NCBI GenBank assembly: GCA_001599935.1
Contig: BCIJ01000030.1
Location: forward strand, 1 to 64,000
From: Holtermannia corniformis
Lineage: Eukaryota; Basidiomycota; Tremellomycetes; Holtermanniales
DNA: 64,000 nt
Direction: 5' to 3'
Shown here: positions 22,385-33,255 of the stretch, in pieces
How positions within the stretch are numbered: the first letter of the stretch is position 1
Layout of the letters: every line of letters begins with the position of its first letter
Made by a program: the position numbers and the translations under genes
Notes under the pieces: model-generated
What the model saw: the letters and a program-made list of their open reading frames with translations, nothing else
The model's database searches: none
Told to the model about the DNA's origin: nothing

Positions 22385-23425
22385 ATGAGCAACATTACCA
22401 TTGTGGGTGCCGGCCTGGTGGGCTCGACACTCGCTGCGGTCCTTCGTCGCCGCAACATCCCAACGACGCTCATTGACAAGGCTGTCCCGGCACCACCGTT
22501 GGCATACCCCATCTCACTGCAACAATCGACCGTCAAGGCGCTGGCAGACGCTCTGGCTATCACACCCGATGACCTTGTCGAGAGCACTCGGCTGCACGCT
22601 ACGGCCAGCACGACATCCGTTCCAGGCGACGTCCATGTACACCGAGGAGCGTTGGGCGAGCTGCTTCGACAAGACGGCCCACCAGTGATCCAAGCGTCCG
22701 TCTCGTCCGTGTCTACCGACCCACTTTGCATCACCCTCTCCACCTCGCAAGTTATCAAGCCGTCCATCCTCATAGCCGCCGATGGCGTGCACTCGTCGAT
22801 CCGTTCCCTGCTCGACATCTCCAGTCCCCTTCGGCCGTTGCCCTACGTCGTCATTCGCGGCTCGAGACGGTTCACCAGCCGTCCACCGTTTGAGATCCCA
22901 TCAGAGCCGCTACTCCTAGGGAGCACGAGGCTGGCAGCGTCCCTCGTCGCCTCTCGCGATGGCTCGACCTTTAGCATGACATATACGTTTTCGCGACCGA
23001 GTCGGGGGTCGGACGATCCTCTCCATGCCCCGGATCGTAGCCTCGCTGGGGCCAGTACGGTCTCGCCTACATTCTTCGATGAGCTCGCATCACTCCCCAC
23101 GCTTCCTCAACCGTGGGCCGACATCTTCAGCCCTGCCGCTGTCAAGACGGACCGCCTGTTGCACTGGGTGATGCGCTCCGGCATCGTGCCGTTGCCAACC
23201 CTCACGCAGCTCGCCGACTCGAGCATCTTGCTTCTGGGAGATGCTGTTCACTCGACGCCTATCTTGGGTGGACGAGGTGCGAATATGGCCATCGAGGACG
23301 CCATCAAGCTAGCGGATGTGCTGCAGCAACGTTCAGGTCTGCCCGCGTTCGTCGAGAGTCGTTATCAGCAATGGGAGGGCATGGTGCAAGAAGGCGAGCG
23401 GCGGATTGCTGACATGCACCGGTGA
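22385..23425 (+). CDS. FAD-dependent aromatic-type monooxygenase, intronless
   Basis: A 346-codon uninterrupted frame starting MSNITIVGAGLVGSTLAAVL (GxGxxG at residues 8-13), with the family DG motif in IAADGVHSSIRSLL and the FAD-ribityl motif LLLGDAVHSTPILGGRGANM near residue 283. This is the PHBH/salicylate-hydroxylase-like fold. The protein is short for the family (usually 400 or more) and lacks an extended C-terminal domain. It has no intron and follows the FMO gene by 93 bp in the same direction, so coordinated expression is possible. Substrate unknown. Confidence 0.8.
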   Translation: MSNITIVGAGLVGSTLAAVLRRRNIPTTLIDKAVPAPPLAYPISLQQSTVKALADALAITPDDLVESTRLHATASTTSVPGDVHVHRGALGELLRQDGPPVIQASVSSVSTDPLCITLSTSQVIKPSILIAADGVHSSIRSLLDISSPLRPLPYVVIRGSRRFTSRPPFEIPSEPLLLGSTRLAASLVASRDGSTFSMTYTFSRPSRGSDDPLHAPDRSLAGASTVSPTFFDELASLPTLPQPWADIFSPAAVKTDRLLHWVMRSGIVPLPTLTQLADSSILLLGDAVHSTPILGGRGANMAIEDAIKLADVLQQRSGLPAFVESRYQQWEGMVQEGERRIADMHR

Positions 23426-24897
23426 ACTGGGTTGTGAGTCATGAACAGGTAGCGGGGCAGTGTGCTGACTGCGTAGAGGCACTCTAGATACAGTCACATT
23501 TATGCATCGCAATGCACCCGGCCGATCGGAAAGACAAGTGAATGTCTGTCGACCACTGCACGCCCACCTGCCTGTTGTTCTCTTCATCCGCCGTCATCCG
23601 CTCGTCTCAGATGGCAGCACGCTTTTTCATTCTGCCACTTGTAGTGCCCGGTGCATGATCAACAGGTTGAAGAGGATGATGGCAATGATGGCGCTGTTGG
23701 CCATTAGACAGTGGGACTTGTCGGACGCCTGGTACACTGGCTATCCGCGGCAAAAGGCATTGTTTATCACCGGGCGTCGTTCCGCTCGGGCTCAAGAGAG
23801 ATCTGCTTGCTCTTCTCTTGTGCGTCAACTCGGCTGTTCATTTGCGTCCTCGCGCCTCGCGGGAACACACAGCAAGGGTATCGACTTTCAGCTCCGACGT
23901 GTGGGAGCCGCGGACGTGTGGGACAACTGGCACAGTGCGATCGTCGGCTTTGGTGCATGGGACACGGATCACCCGCAGGCAGAGCGTCCAGACGCACCGA
24001 GGACACGCTGAAGTGCCGAATCGAAGCGAGAAGAAAAAGCAAAGGGAAGAAGACGGCTGATGCTAGCGAGTTGATAGCATGGGTTTGCTTTGGGTGGACG
24101 ACGGTGCTGACGACCTTCCTGGCCAAACGACTGTCCACGCCACAGCAGAGCGGTGGGAGACTGGGCCAGCACAATGGCACTGACAGAGCATGCTGATCTA
24201 TACGCAATGTCTGCTAATTGAAAGCATATCACGATGGACAAACCACCAGCCCCTATGCACGACCGCAACCGACCGCGACCGCATCAGGCAAGCAACCTTT
24301 GCCTCCCACATCAATTCGAAGAGCATTCTCGCCCTCACAACCTCGTACCGTGACCGTCATTACAGCCTACTCGACGCCGGGTACAGTGGCAACCAGAGTC
24401 ATGGGCACCCCTGACCGCTCGTCTTCCGGCCTGGCGGCATGCTCCTTCGCAACGTCTTATCATCCTTCGGGCTCGACCGAAGCTCGCGACATGACGCCTT
24501 GACACTCGAGCACGCCGCCGACTCGCGCAACCACCGTCTTCCGTGGCGTGCTTGCAGCTCACCACGTGGGGATACTCACCCAGTCGATGGCTGATCACTC
24601 AGAGACGTTGCCAATGGGCGATGGCGGATTCCGAACACTCGATCCTCGCTCTGACGCTGCCAAGCTCGAGCCGATGCCAGAGGACACATTGGCGAGTCCG
24701 CGCAAGGTGTGCTCGGCGAGCGATGGGCTTTTTCACTCGGCAGTGGAGCCGCTATAAGTGGGCTCGGCGCTGGGCTTGATCATTCCCAAACAACACGAGC
24801 AGGCCATCGCAGCAGCATTCCGAAGAGTGCAAGCAGCAGCGGCAGCAGCAAGCCGACCAAGCGCTCAGCCAAGTGGCACCAGACCTCCACTTGCACC
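23426..24897. other. 1.47-kb stretch without a supportable gene
   Basis: Several open frames overlap here on both strands but none has recognisable features. A short frame at 24587 (MADHSETLPMGDGGFRTLDP) looks more protein-like and could be a first exon of the transporter downstream. I could not link it with a clear splice. Confidence 0.4.
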
Positions 24898-27159
24898 ATG
24901 GCCACCGTCTCTCCGACCCAGCCTCGCGTCTCGTCCGACGTGTCGACAGCCAGCGATGACAAGCACCCCACGGCTTCGTCTTCAATCAACCTCGAGAAGC
25001 GACCGCCTCTCGCGGCGCGTCAGGCCCAGCGCGCAGATGGCTTTGGCATGTGGGTCATCGGCATCTTTTCCGCAAAGCAGCGCAGGAAGAACAAGATTGA
25101 CCTGGATGCGGTCCGTGCACGTCGTCTTTGGTGCTCGCTTGCTGACGAGGCCAGGTTGCGACGCAAGAGAGCGTGTTCGAGACGGAACAGGGCGAGCACT
25201 ACTACCCGACCGAATCGTACGAAGGCTACCGCGCGTTCGACCCAAACTTTCGTTGGACGTGGCGCGAGGAGAAGCGCGCGACCCGCAAGGTCGACTTCAA
25301 GATCTTTGTCAGTCTCGTCCGCTGCCTGCGATGCCGACTGACACCTTTGCAAGGCATGGCTCCTCGTCATGTTCCTCAGTCTGAACATTAACCGATACAA
25401 CCTCCCGACTGCGACCGCCGACAATTTCTTGGCCGACTTGAACATCACCCAGGCAGACTACAACCTCGGCAACACCATCTACCGCGTTGCGTTCTTGGTA
25501 AGTAGGAGTGCGGCCATGACTCGATCGAATTGACGCGTCTAGGTCGCCGAATTGCCGTCGCAGCTCATTTCCAAGAGAATCGGGCCCGACAGGTGGTTGC
25601 CCATTCAGCTCGCTATTGCCAGTGTTGTCGCCGCATGTCGTATGTCGCGTCGATTGCTCAAGCGTCACGGGCTGACTCGAGTCAGAATTCTGGCTCTCTG
25701 GCCGCGCTTCCTTCCTCGTCACCCGCGTCCTCATCGCCCTCTTCCAGGGCGGATTCATCCCAGACGTCATCCTCTACCTGTCCTACTACTATTCGAAGAA
25801 CGAGCTGCCGATCCGGCTCGGCTTCTTCTGGGTCTGCAACTATGCAAGCAACGTCATCACGGGTGAGTTCCTCGAGTGCGACGGGCTGTCGAGAACTGAT
25901 CGTAAACAGGCTTCCTCGCGGTGGGTCTGCTCGAGATGCGCGGGATCGCTGGCAAGGCGGGCTGGGCTTGGATGCTGTTGATCGTGAGTAGTTCGGACAT
26001 CCTGGGAGCACAGCTGACCTTGCGCAGGAAGGCATCATCTGCTGTATGTCACTTTACGCACCCATCCACCAACTGACTCCGTAGTGATCATCGCTCTCGC
26101 TTCGCTGTTCCTGCTTCCACCCTCCGTGTCCGAGACCAAGGCGCGCTGGAGGCCGAACGGCTACTTTACCGATCATGAAGTCAAGATCATTGTCAACAAG
26201 GTCTTGCGCGATGACCACGGCAAGTCGACCATGGTACGCATCTCTCGAGTCGCACGACGTACTGACACGATCAGCACAATCGCGAGGGCTTGCCGCTGCG
26301 CACCGTCTGGGCCTGCCTGAAGAACTACAACCTGTACCCAATGTACCTCATCGGCGTCATGTTTGGCTTGGGTGGCTACCCGATCTCAAACTACTTCCAA
26401 CTCTCGATGCGCCAGCTTGGCTTCAACAAGGTCATGACCAATTTGCTTTCGGTACCCAACTCGGTCTTGTCCATCATCAACGTAGGTTACCGACGTAGCG
26501 GGAGTACCGCTAACCTCTACAGTTGCTTGCCGTTACCGTTCTGTCAGAGCTCGTCGATGCTCGTGCCGCCGTCTGCGTGTGAGTCTCCCGCGTTCGCTGG
26601 ATCTCGCTGACCGACGCAGCATTGAATCCATGTGGATGCTGCCAAACTACATTGCCCTCATCGCCCTGCCAAACCCCAGCGGCTGGCAGTATTTTGCCAT
26701 CACCACCGTCCTGCTCGGTTTCCCGTACGTCCACGCCATCCAGGTCGCATGGACTTCGCGCAATTCGGGCGATGTGGCGACCCGAACCGTTTCGGCCAGT
26801 CTGTACAACATTGGCGTTCAACTTTCGGCCATCATCGGTGCCAACTGTGAGTTGTGCGCAACAGATCGAACCAGCTGACACTCGCAGTGTATCAGGCGAG
26901 CGACAAGCCGAGGTACAAGAAGGCCAACACGGCGCTGATCGTTCTTCTCTGCTTCAACATTGTGCGTGACCAGGGTGTCTACTGATCCAGCTGACCGTCT
27001 CAGTTTGTGCTGTACCCCTCCACTCGGTGGTTCTACAAGCGCAAAAACGCAAAGCGCGAGGCCGTGTGGTCAGCCATGAGCTCGGAGGAAAAGTCCGACT
27101 ACCTCAAAACGACGACCGACACCGGCAACAAGAGCCTCGCGTTCCGGTTCGCATACTAG
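24898..27159 (+). CDS. MFS transporter, anion:cation symporter (Dal5/Tna1-like)
   Basis: From ATG 24898 ([20 protein letters not shown]) through about ten introns to TAG 27157-27159. TM1 begins [20 protein letters not shown], followed by the loop and TM2 of the allantoate permease family ([20 protein letters not shown]). [20 protein letters not shown] is TM4/TM5, and the C terminus ends [25 protein letters not shown], a tail typical of this clade. Members carry allantoate, nicotinate, pantothenate or other small organic anions. An upstream in-frame start cannot be excluded. Substrate unknown. Confidence 0.82.
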
Positions 27160-27196
27160 ACAACTGTAACTGTAACGTAAATGGCATACAATGGAT

Positions 27197-28994
27197 CTAT
27201 CTGCTCAAGACTTCTCGCAGGGTCTCCTCGTTGAGGCGGTCGAGCGCCGCGAGGTTGCGCACGAACACGCCAGTGTCCCGCTTCCATCCCCGTGCGAGCA
27301 TGTCTTCGATCTCGGTCATGACGCGGGGGGTGTAATCGAGTCTGCCCGGGACCACGCCACCGCACGCTTGGCCATCTTCAGTACCCAGCAGCCGGAACAG
27401 CTTGACAGCCTCGATTTCGGAAAGTCCATGCGGTCGAACGAGAGTTGCTTCGGCTGCCAGGTGCGTGTACTTGTCGAGAATCGTCTGCGTCACGAGCGGC
27501 GGGATCCCACTCTCGAGTGCTTGCTGCGGGCATCAGTCCGGGCCGTCCCTGCAGACGACTCACGTCAAACGAGCCAGACGCCTGGCGCTTGATGTCTATG
27601 CGGGTTAGCCCATTCAACTCGATTCGGTGACGCACAGAAAAAGTCGGGGTTCCACGACAGCAGCATCACATCTTGCTCTTGCAAAGCGGTGTCCATGTCG
27701 GCTTGCTCGAGCGGCCCGGTGATGTTGATGACCTGGGCAAACGCTGGCGCCACCTCCAGCTTGTCGTGGTTGACTCCGAGGATGGTGAGCTCGAACGGCG
27801 GGCAGGACGATTCGTGAGCTGCAAGGGGCACGTATGCGCCGTCCTGCAGCTTGTATCCCCACAATCGCGGCTCGGCTGGCGTCGTCAGCGCATGTCGTTC
27901 CTCGCACAACCTACCTTGCACTTCAGCAATCGTCTGCTCGACCAAGCGCGCGGTATCTCGGCGCATGCGCTCGATCGTTCCAACCGTCACTGCTTTCGAC
28001 AGGGCAGTGCGTCGATCCTGGAACGATCGATCGAGAGCTGCCAGCTGTGCCCCTTGGTCGCCAAGCGGCATGTAGGGCACGATCACCCCGACCGGGACGT
28101 TTTCGAGACCATACGCCGCTTGTTGGTATGTCATGGCGCGCTGCCGCAGGTCCTCGTGAAGATAATCCCGCACGCTGCAGAGTCAGCAGACGACGGCAAG
28201 CGCGCGACACTGACTGCTCCGAGATGGTGAGCAGATGCTGCACAGTCAGCGGCATCTCAAGAGCCATGTACCTACGAGAGCGCCAGTCTCTGCCCACGCG
28301 TTGATCTCCCGGTCAAGCCAGCCGCCGCGAACCTGGTGCACCAAGACAACCAACCGGAACTTTTGATCGTCGGGGCGCTGGTGCCACAGCTCCAGTAACG
28401 GTTCGGCGAACGCGGGCATGCTAGCAATCAGCAGCGCACACCGGCAACACAACTCACTCGTCCCATGCGGTTGGCAAGATGATGGTATCGGCAAGGCGGC
28501 CGCCGGCCATCGGTGCGTTGACTGCGGCGAGAAACTCATTCTTGTGCTTAAGCGCTGCAATGATCAGCTCGCTCCTGGTCTGGTAACTCACGCTTCGTCC
28601 AGATCCCCTTCTCGTACGCTACCCGCGGCAGCTTGTACCGGATACACGTATCGCCCTTGCCTCTATCCAGGTTAAAACCCGGGCACTCGGTGTACAGTTC
28701 AGTCTCGACTCCCATCCGTTCGAGCACGGCGCCGAGGCCGATCCACACATCTGCATGCCACGCTGGCGCCGAGGTGATCAGCACACCGTGTTGAGAAGGG
28801 TCCCACGCTGGTCCCGGCATCCGCCATGGCCTCAAGGATGAGAGCCGCCGGAGGCGCGGCACTGGCACAACATGACGCAAGCTCGCGATCGCGCAGATGC
28901 CCACGATGAGGATGAGCAGCGCGCGCGGATACTGCTTGCTGGTAAGCTGCAACGGCCTTGCCTTTGGACTTAACAAGTGGATCGGTCCCAGCAT
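27197..28994 (-). CDS. type II membrane protein, glycosyltransferase-like
   Basis: Starts at 28994. A single hydrophobic segment (RALLILIVGICAIASL, residues about 24-39) after a short basic N terminus indicates a signal anchor. The lumenal part begins WHADVWIGLGAVLERMGVET and contains ADTIILPTAWDE, RLVVLVHQVRGGWLDREINA and ILGVNHDKLEVAPAFAQVIN before the terminal ALDRLNEETLREVLSR. The pattern resembles uncharacterised basidiomycete proteins with a GT-B-like organisation, but I see no diagnostic catalytic motif. About seven short introns. Secretory-pathway location is inferred from the anchor. Confidence 0.5.
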
Positions 28995-29391
28995 GACTTG
29001 GCGTTGAAGCAGTCAGCGCTGGCAGCATTACTGTAGCTTGTGGACAACACCCGCGTCGCAATCGACACCGCATTCGGAACCAGCCTAAACATCCACTGTA
29101 TGCACGGCCGTCGTGCAGAGTTCCGCGCATGAGTGTAAGCGCAAGAGTCGTCATTGTCGCCGACGCCAGATAGTTGATTCCGCCCGAGACAGATCGATGT
29201 CGGCGCCACCGCTGTCGGAGAAATTGACTCGTCGTCTCGGCACCGACCCCAATCTCATAGCTGGTACGTATCTGCGACGCAGCCACGTATAGGGCAATCG
29301 CCCACGCCTGGACCCCTGCGCTTCAAGTCAAATCTAGATCATTCGATGCATGGCAACCTTACGCCAGCTCTGCGAAGCATTGAGATCAGCG
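28995..29391. other. intergenic, no gene seen
   Basis: Upstream region of the type II membrane protein gene and 3' flank of the small gene at 29392. No supportable frame. Confidence 0.4.
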
Positions 29392-29631
29392 TCAAGGAAG
29401 CTTCTTAGTCGTCAAGTTCCATTTGTCTGCTGCCGCTTTCAAGATGTAGAATGTCCCATCGATCCGTATCAGCGAGGTGGTCTCCACCGTGTTGGTGTTT
29501 ATGTCACTTTCGGTAATCTCCATGTACTCTGTCCCGTCCTTCTGTGTGGCACGATAGCGCTTGGTCGGGTCGTCTTCGGTGATCGTATAGTCGGAGGCGT
29601 TCTTCTCCATCTTGCTGAGGGTTGCCATGGC
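29392..29631 (-). CDS. small orphan protein A of a tandem trio
   Basis: Single exon, start MATLSKMEKNASDYTITEDD at 29631 or the internal Met six codons later. A TATAAAA sequence lies only about 13 bp upstream of the first ATG, which favours the second. The product is hydrophilic, about 72-79 residues, with RYRATQKDGTEYMEITESD and FYILKAAADKWNL. These two blocks align with the gene at 30297-30536 (KDVNGNEYVEFYLSD and TFILRSKATEIKLPL), and less clearly with 29780-30088. No signal peptide or membrane segment. No family recognised. Confidence 0.5.
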   Translation of the reverse strand, partial: AMATLSKMEKNASDYTITEDDPTKRYRATQKDGTEYMEITESDINTNTVETTSLIRIDGTFYILKAAADKWNLTTKKLP

Positions 29632-29779
29632 CCAGCAAGCGCGTTTTATAGGCACGCTCGTCCTAGCCTTCGGCGAAGGCGTTCGGCGGGGATTCCATCA
29701 GTAATTTATCACATGCATTCGCGATGCTAGCGCTGGAAGAGTCTGCATCTGAGATGTCGAAGATGCACAGGGTCATGAC

Positions 29780-30088
29780 CTATCCATGTGCCTGGCCATT
29801 GTCATTCTCGGACGTGAGGGGTAGATCGTCGAATTTGACGTATACACCACCGTCACTTTGAATACAGTCAGGTGGGATGTTTGACCGCAAGATCATTTCG
29901 TTGAAGGACAAAGCGTAATATGTCACTTCATCTACCGTGATGCATTCACGACCGTCGGTGCGTGCAGTAGCGTTCGAGCCGTTGTTCGTGATGAGAGCTG
30001 GCATTGTTGGGGGGACAGCACTGTGCTGTTTGAGCTGCTCAAATACCTGCGTATAGAACGATCCGCCCGGACCGGCCACAGGTGACAT
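29780..30088 (-). CDS. small orphan protein B of a tandem trio
   Basis: Single exon of up to 102 codons; the conserved part starts at the internal Met at 30004 (MPALITNNGSNATARTDGRE). The DGRECITVDEVTYYALSF block is placed like the DGTEYMEI and NGNEYVEF blocks of its neighbours, followed by an acidic tail. It is in the same orientation as both neighbours, separated by about 150 and 210 bp, which suggests tandem duplication. Function unknown. Confidence 0.42.
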   Translation of the reverse strand: MSPVAGPGGSFYTQVFEQLKQHSAVPPTMPALITNNGSNATARTDGRECITVDEVTYYALSFNEMILRSNIPPDCIQSDGGVYVKFDDLPLTSENDNGQAHG

Positions 30089-30296
30089 GGTCGGGGTGAG
30101 CCGGAATTGCCTCTGTCACAGAGCAAACGAAGGCGTGGTGAGTCAAATTTGGTGACATTGCGACGGTTGCGTCGCCATCTCACGGCAGCGAGATGCGAAG
30201 GCCGACGCAAAGTCACCCGCTTGCAATTTCGAAAGCTGCAGGCCGAGTAGCGCAGAAGCCAACGCGAAACACGTCCATCGGTGCATTCGGTGTCGA

Positions 30297-30536
30297 CTAA
30301 AGAAACCAGTTGGCTTCCTCCAGTGGCAGTTTGATCTCCGTCGCTTTCGAACGTAGAATAAACGTCCTGGCTGGCCGACCCCGCTCGTGCTGCGTGATCT
30401 GATCCTTGTAGGACACATCACTGTGTGGTGCATCGGACAGGTAAAACTCGACATATTCGTTGCCGTTGACATCTTTTGCCGTCTGGCGCATGCCATCAGT
30501 CTTGGTGTCGAACGTGAGCCTGGATTGATCACTCAT
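30297..30536 (-). CDS. small orphan protein C of a tandem trio
   Basis: Single-exon 79-residue protein beginning MSDQSRLTFDTKTDGMRQTA. It shares the (D/N)G-x-EY-(V/M)-E block and a TF-x-IL-basic block with the gene at 29392-29631. Its ATG overlaps the TGA of the N-acetylglucosamine kinase frame (ATGA at 30536-30533), an arrangement more like bacteria than fungi. Either the kinase ends earlier through an unseen intron or the two share a transcript. No known domain. Confidence 0.5.
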   Translation of the reverse strand: MSDQSRLTFDTKTDGMRQTAKDVNGNEYVEFYLSDAPHSDVSYKDQITQHERGRPARTFILRSKATEIKLPLEEANWFL

Positions 30537-31942
30537 GTTGATTGTTGGTGACGATCGTGAGCACGCGGGTACGGGTAAACCCGACCCGACGGTGTTGTCT
30601 GCCCGCCTGTTGCATTGTACGGGTGATTGCGATGGGCTCCTTTAGCGAGCAAGGCAGTCACCGCTTCGCTTGATCCTTTCGAGTCAGCAAGGCTCGCAAA
30701 GGTAGGCTGTGCGCTCACCTGCCCGAGGCCCATTAACCCCTTGACACCCTCACCCGCTGGGTCTTCCACTACGAGCACTTGGGCAAACCATTCGTGCGAG
30801 TCACGCGCGGCCAGGCGCTCTTGCAGCGTTCGGACGAATAGCTTTTGAAACCCGTTCGAGCGCCAGAGCCCCCCTCCGAGGGATAGCAGTGTGCGCGAGA
30901 GCTGGACGACCGTACCGTCGCCGAGTAGGTTGAGGGTGAGGGTGACGAGCGGTTCAATGTTGGCTTGAACCACTTGGAGGGCCTCTTCGCTGCTTGCAGC
31001 GTGATCAGAGGGGAAGGCATGGTCCAGCACCAGCCGTGCGGCACTGGCGATCAGTGCATTGCGAGTCGCATTTGCCTGCTCCGTCGAGAGACCCTGAGCA
31101 CGCGGACCCGAAATGGACGCAATGTCGATCAAGTCGAGTGGATGCTGCACGCCAAAGTGCGCGAGGATGGCCGAGTGGAAGGCCGAGGTTGGGTGGGGTG
31201 GGCCGGCGTAGATGGCGGATGAGGATGCACGGTCTGCGGCGAGCAAGACGGAGCGGATAGCGGCGCGTCCAATCCACAGGGCCGAGCCTTCGTCGTCGAG
31301 ACTGAGTTGTCAGCTGGCCCTTTCGGCGATCAACTCACACATGACCCCAGCCGCCGCACACGGCCACGTCTTGCAACTCGCCGCTCTTTCTCTTTGCAAT
31401 GGTACGACCGACCGTCCCGGTGCCGGCAACGATAGCAACGACGTGGTCAATGTCCGGTTGGGCCAGAGCTGGAGCTGCCAAGAGATTGACGTCTGTGCGG
31501 GTGAGTCATGGCCGATTGCATGGACTGCTTACCATTGGTAACCTTGCACTGGTCTTTGGATATGCCCAGAGCGTCGAGGACCCATTGCTGTAGTGCTGCA
31601 ACGTCGCTTGGCTGGGTGATACCGGCCAAAGCCAGCCATGCGGAACGGATCAGACCGTGCGGGAGGCTAGTCGCGTCAGGCGACAGGGGTAATGTCAAGC
31701 CAGCGGGCAGGTAGGATAAAGGCAGCTGAGCCAGAGCGGCGCATGTCGCTGCCAGAATGGAAGATGCTGCTGCTCGAGGCCCGACGCTGTAGCTGCTGCG
31801 TGTCAGCACACGCTCAACCGTCTACAACATACACGTTGCACGGCCCACCACTGCCTCGGGCCTTGATCCCGTCGGGTGTTACGATGATCACAGATACCTT
31901 GGATCCTCCGCCGTCAGCACAGAGCACTAGACCACCTTGCAT
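30533..31942 (-). CDS. N-acetylglucosamine kinase (BadF/BadG ATPase fold)
   Basis: Start chosen at 31942 because MQGGLVLCADGGGSKVSVII places the phosphate-1 loop (DGGGSK) at the N terminus as in NAGK. Downstream, VGPRAAASSILAATCAALAQ, HVVAIVAGTGTVGR, and CGGWGHVLGDEGSALWIGRA give the adenosine/phosphate-2 and GlcNAc-binding signatures. The last large exon (LGGGLWRSNGFQKLFVRTLQ) ends at TGA 30533-30535. NAGK phosphorylates GlcNAc for entry to amino-sugar catabolism or UDP-GlcNAc salvage in the cytosol. The very C-terminal 35 residues look non-conserved. Confidence 0.82.
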
Positions 31943-32181
31943 CGCAAAAGGGATGGCGCAAGCTCGACACCAGCACAAGGAGGTCGAGACTCGAGAGCAA
32001 GACGCAAACACATGAAAGTATGTCGAGCGAGCATGATGTGTGGTTGGTTCTAGGCTACGATAACCTACACCAACTACAGATAGTCTTCACATCGTGCCGC
32101 CGACAGCCGATAATGACATAAACCGCCTACCCAAGTTGTGCATAGGAATATATATTAACAAGACGGTAACCATCCATCGAT

Positions 32182-32267
32182 GGGGATGTGGTTTAGTGGT
32201 ATAACGGATCATTAGCATTTAACAGTGTTGCTTGATCAGGCCCAGTGTTCGATTCACTGCTTCTCCA
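32182..32267 (+). tRNA. tRNA-Ala(AGC) with 14-nt intron
   Basis: Folds by eye. The acceptor stem GGGGATG pairs with CTTCTCC, including a G3:U70 wobble, the alanine identity element, and has one T:T mismatch at 6:67. The anticodon stem is GATCA/TGATC, perfect. The T arm CAGTG-TTCGATT-CACTG is perfect. The variable loop is AGGCC and the discriminator is A. The anticodon loop is TT-AGC-A, then an intron at the canonical 37/38 position (32218-32231), then T. The intron ends TTGC, so it can partly pair with the anticodon. A T-run (32270 onward) follows as Pol III terminator. The acceptor mismatch leaves some chance of a relic. Confidence 0.82.
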
Positions 32268-32283
32268 TATTTTTGCTTTTTTT
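32268..32283 (+). terminator. Pol III T-tract after tRNA-Ala
   Basis: TTTTT then TTTTTTT start within five bases of the discriminator base, the standard RNA polymerase III termination signal. Confidence 0.7.
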
Positions 32284-32691
32284 CAGCCGGGCGGCTGGCT
32301 GTCTGTCGCACACGAGCGTGCACTACCCATACCGCTGAACCCACAAGGGCGCGTTGTGTATTCTTCGCCGCGTGCGTGCACTGAATAGCCCGCGCGTGAT
32401 GCAGGACGCAAAGTAGGCTGCGATACAAAGGACAAAGGACAGACCTCTGGGCGTTCATCCGAAGGCGCATCATGGATCGGTCTCTGTCGCTTGGAAGGCT
32501 TACTGGCGATTGTAGTCCCAGTCGCTGTGGCCTGAGAGTCATTCGCGAGCAGCAGGAGACCATGTATGGGTCCGTGGTATACGCTCCGACTCGCGCTCAC
32601 TGGCGTAGCGCTTGGCGCAAACAGGGCTCAGTCTCCGTCTCGTAGAAACGTCAAGCCTGCAGGCAATAGGTCTAGTCGAATGATTGCATCG
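32284..32691. other. intergenic, no gene seen
   Basis: Between the tRNA terminator and the small ORF at 32692. Overlapping open frames only, none convincing. Confidence 0.35.
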
Positions 32692-32946
32692 CTACGCTCC
32701 ACCGCATTGCTCGAGATCGGACAATGCCTGCAGCATTGACTTCCGCTGACTGGGTTTCATGTTGTCGTACCGCTCCCGGTCCCTGACCGTCTCGAAACCA
32801 AAGCGCCGCACACCAGTTGTATACTCTGGGTGCTGGAGAGAGATGACCGCTTCTGGCATCTCATCGGTGCTGATTCGGTAGACGCGAGGCCAGCCCGGGT
32901 TGCTTGCGCGGAGCTGTGCCATGTTCTCCGGTATGTCTGAGCTCAT
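32692..32946 (-). CDS. small hypothetical protein (84 aa)
   Basis: Single exon from MSSDIPENMAQLRASNPGWP at 32946 to a C terminus DLEQCGGA. Hydrophilic, mixed helix/strand, no signal peptide, no membrane segment and no recognised family. Amino-acid composition looks like a real protein and unlike the Arg/Ser/Pro-rich antisense frames around it. It belongs to the broader group of short ORFs in 29-46 kb but shows no clear alignment to them. Confidence 0.4.
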   Translation of the reverse strand: MSSDIPENMAQLRASNPGWPRVYRISTDEMPEAVISLQHPEYTTGVRRFGFETVRDRERYDNMKPSQRKSMLQALSDLEQCGGA

Positions 32947-33255
32947 GCTGACGATTGTTTAGGGCAGTGTTGTCGGGACCGCCTGTTCAGGGCGTGACGA
33001 CGGAGCTGGCGGCGTGGGGCGGGAGTGTTAAAGGATCAAGGAACCATGGACATGATCCTTGCATCTCCATCTTTTGTTCATGCGACGCCGCTGGTCGTCC
33101 AAGCACAGCCAACCACGACACGGTATCAAATGGCACAGGAATCGCATAAACACTATAGCCACGCCCGAAGCCAGATCTACCGTGCTCCTCTTGTCGCTTC
33201 TCTGCTGCTCTCACCCCTCACGCCGGACTCGTTGGTGTTCGTTACGGACGGAGCG

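Noticed and set aside
20356..28994. Secondary-metabolite cluster (FMO, FAD monooxygenase, MFS, glycosyltransferase-like)
   Set aside because: No polyketide synthase, NRPS, terpene synthase or pathway regulator is present; adjacency alone is not enough.
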